In this document: in pieces, positions 6,041 to 6,602 of the stretch
Layout: each line of letters opens with the position of its first letter
Position numbering within the stretch: the first letter of the stretch is position 1
Source of the DNA: JAHEEL01 sp964195545
GTDB lineage: Bacteria > Actinomycetota > Acidimicrobiia > Spongiisociales > UBA5794
DNA length: 6,602 nucleotides
Assembly (NCBI GenBank): GCA_964195545.1
Contig: CAXMQQ010000070.1
Coordinates: 1-6,602 of the forward strand
Direction: 5' to 3'
Position numbers and translations under genes: made by a program
The notes under the pieces: model-generated
Seen by the model: the letters and a program-made list of their open reading frames with translations, nothing else
Told to the model about the DNA's origin: nothing
Databases searched by the model: none

Positions 6041-6336
6041 GGTCGCAGCCTCTCCGGGAGAGCGGCGGCGATCAATCCCGCTGCGTCTGAAGTCAGGGAG
6101 TAGTCGATCCAGCGTCCGCGCTTGGTCCCTTCGATGAGTCCGGCCTCGCGCAGCACCTTCAGGTGATAGGACAGAAGGTTCGGGGCAATGTCAATCTGCT
6201 CCTGGAGATGACAGCTGCACCGGATGGCCGGCGAGAGGATCTCAAGGATCTCAAGGCGATATGGATCGGCGAGCGCCTTCAGCACTTCGACTTTTGTTTC
6301 AATATTCATTGGAACAAGAATTCTTGAAGTACTCAC
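6037..6336 (-). CDS. arsR: ArsR/SmtB-family metalloid-sensing repressor
   Basis: A 99-residue winged-helix repressor of normal ArsR length. 'KALADPYRLEILEIL' (20-34) is the family N-terminal helix. 'RCSCHLQEQ' (39-47) puts Cys40 and Cys42 where E. coli ArsR has its As(III)-binding ELCVCDL motif. 'NLLSYHLKVLREAGLI' (53-68) is the DNA-recognition helix, followed by a wing at about 69-82. Such proteins leave DNA when arsenite binds the cysteines, releasing the operon. Two starts are possible: GTG at 6336, exactly 6 nt after a TACGAT -10 box (leaderless), or ATG at 6309, which begins 'MNIETKVEVL' but has no Shine-Dalgarno sequence. The GTG is slightly preferred. With it, the presumed operator lies inside the first codons. 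It is the first gene of the operon arsR-arsP-thioredoxin-acr3. Confidence 0.94.
   Translation of the reverse strand: MSTSRILVPMNIETKVEVLKALADPYRLEILEILSPAIRCSCHLQEQIDIAPNLLSYHLKVLREAGLIEGTKRGRWIDYSLTSDAAGLIAAALPERLRP
6300..6326. promoter_or_regulatory. Probable ArsR operator: perfect 12-bp palindrome plus adjacent inverted repeat
   Basis: CAAGAATTCTTG (6315-6326) is a perfect palindrome immediately downstream of the predicted transcription start. An adjacent CAAT/ATTG repeat with a 4-nt centre occupies 6300-6311. Both lie in a short AT-rich patch (about 6285-6350) that stands out from the GC-rich surroundings. ArsR-family operators are typically imperfect AT-rich inverted repeats near the promoter of the repressor's own gene, and this fits. 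Binding is inferred. Confidence 0.6.
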
Positions 6337-6342
6337 AACAGC

Positions 6343-6371
6343 ATCGTATTGCAGGTGCTCCGGACACGCAA
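6343..6371 (-). promoter_or_regulatory. Promoter of the ars operon
   Basis: On the minus strand, TTGCGT (6371-6366) and TACGAT (6348-6343) are separated by 17 nt, a well-spaced sigma70-type promoter. The -10 box ends 6 nt before the GTG at 6336, so the transcript would begin at or next to the start codon. The operator palindrome begins about 10 nt downstream, where bound ArsR would block promoter clearance. Confidence 0.6.
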
Positions 6372-6602
6372 ACTCCGCGCAATCACCCCTCCCTCGTCGG
6401 ACCGCTCCGCGGGCAGCGCGGCGGCAATCGCCCCATCTGCGACTCCGGAGAGCACCCGATCCGGGACGGCTTCTCAGTCGGCTCGTGTTCGTGATCGTGG
6501 CTGGATTCCATGGTCGAGGAGAACGGTCGGGGGCCCGGACCTCGTAGCTCGCTGTCTCCGGTGCAACTACGGACTCTCAGCCGGTCGTGTCACGACGGGC
6601 CG
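6372..6602. other. Intergenic stretch upstream of the ars operon with two GC-rich inverted repeats
   Basis: No convincing gene is seen here on either strand. Two inverted repeats are visible. GGTC-GGGGGCCCG-GACC (6525-6541) is a near-perfect 17-bp palindrome. GTCGTG-T-CACGAC (6584-6596) has a 1-nt centre and further imperfect flanking pairs. The first could fold as part of a terminator for a gene entering from the right. The second has too small a centre for a stable hairpin and looks more like a protein-binding site. Their roles cannot be decided at the window edge. Confidence 0.35.

Noticed and set aside
6531..6602. tRNA-like stretch (GGCCCG...CGGGCC ends about 70 nt apart, with a TAGCTC)
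   Set aside because: TAGCTC is out of register with the would-be acceptor stem. There is no D-stem partner, no credible anticodon arm and no TTC in a T-loop.

Overview
The window reads as bacterial chromosome of high GC content (by eye about 60-65%). Genes are tightly packed, with several GTG starts, 4-bp stop/start overlaps and two apparently leaderless genes. Together these suggest an actinobacterium. An Acidimicrobiia-like environmental lineage would fit, but that placement is inference; no rRNA or other phylogenetic marker is present. No tRNA, CRISPR array, insertion sequence or phage gene was seen.

Left edge (1-796): a divergent pair of AmmeMemoRadiSam genes. The minus-strand gene is the 52-residue N-terminus of the MEMO1-family protein (system protein B), cut by the window edge. 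The plus-strand gene at 260-796 is a complete AMMECR1-family protein (system protein A). They share a 103-bp promoter region. The radical SAM partner is not in the window. AMMECR1 converges on the next operon, with a bulged hairpin at 806-830 between them.

Middle (850-3481, minus strand): a complete modA-modB-modC molybdate (possibly tungstate) ABC importer: lipoprotein binding protein, inner-membrane permease, and ATPase with a C-terminal TOBE/MOP-like domain. modA/modB overlap by ATGA. modB/modC overlap too, by 4 or 19 bp depending on the modC start. A 144-bp gap upstream of modA holds a possible -10 box and two small inverted repeats.

Right (3626-6336, minus strand): an arsenic-resistance operon in the order arsR, ArsP-type permease, small CxxC thioredoxin-like protein, acr3. 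ArsR carries a Cys-x-Cys pair in the expected metalloid-sensing position. ACR3 carries the family's conserved cysteine and glutamate. The permease carries the TPFCSC motif of the ArsP/SO_0444 family. Junctions are a GTGA overlap, a gap of 11-14 nt and a gap of 1 nt, so the four genes are almost certainly one transcript. Just upstream, a TTGCGT-N17-TACGAT promoter lies 6 nt before the arsR GTG, and a perfect 12-bp palindrome lies over the first arsR codons. This looks like a leaderless, self-repressed arsenic operon. No arsenate reductase, arsenite methyltransferase or arsenite oxidase gene is visible.

The last ~265 bp (6337-6602) hold the ars promoter, two GC-rich inverted repeats and a doubtful 42-codon His-rich ORF. 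The components are known families. What is least described is the ArsP permease plus miniature thioredoxin module inside an acr3 operon, and the operator/leaderless-start layout of arsR.
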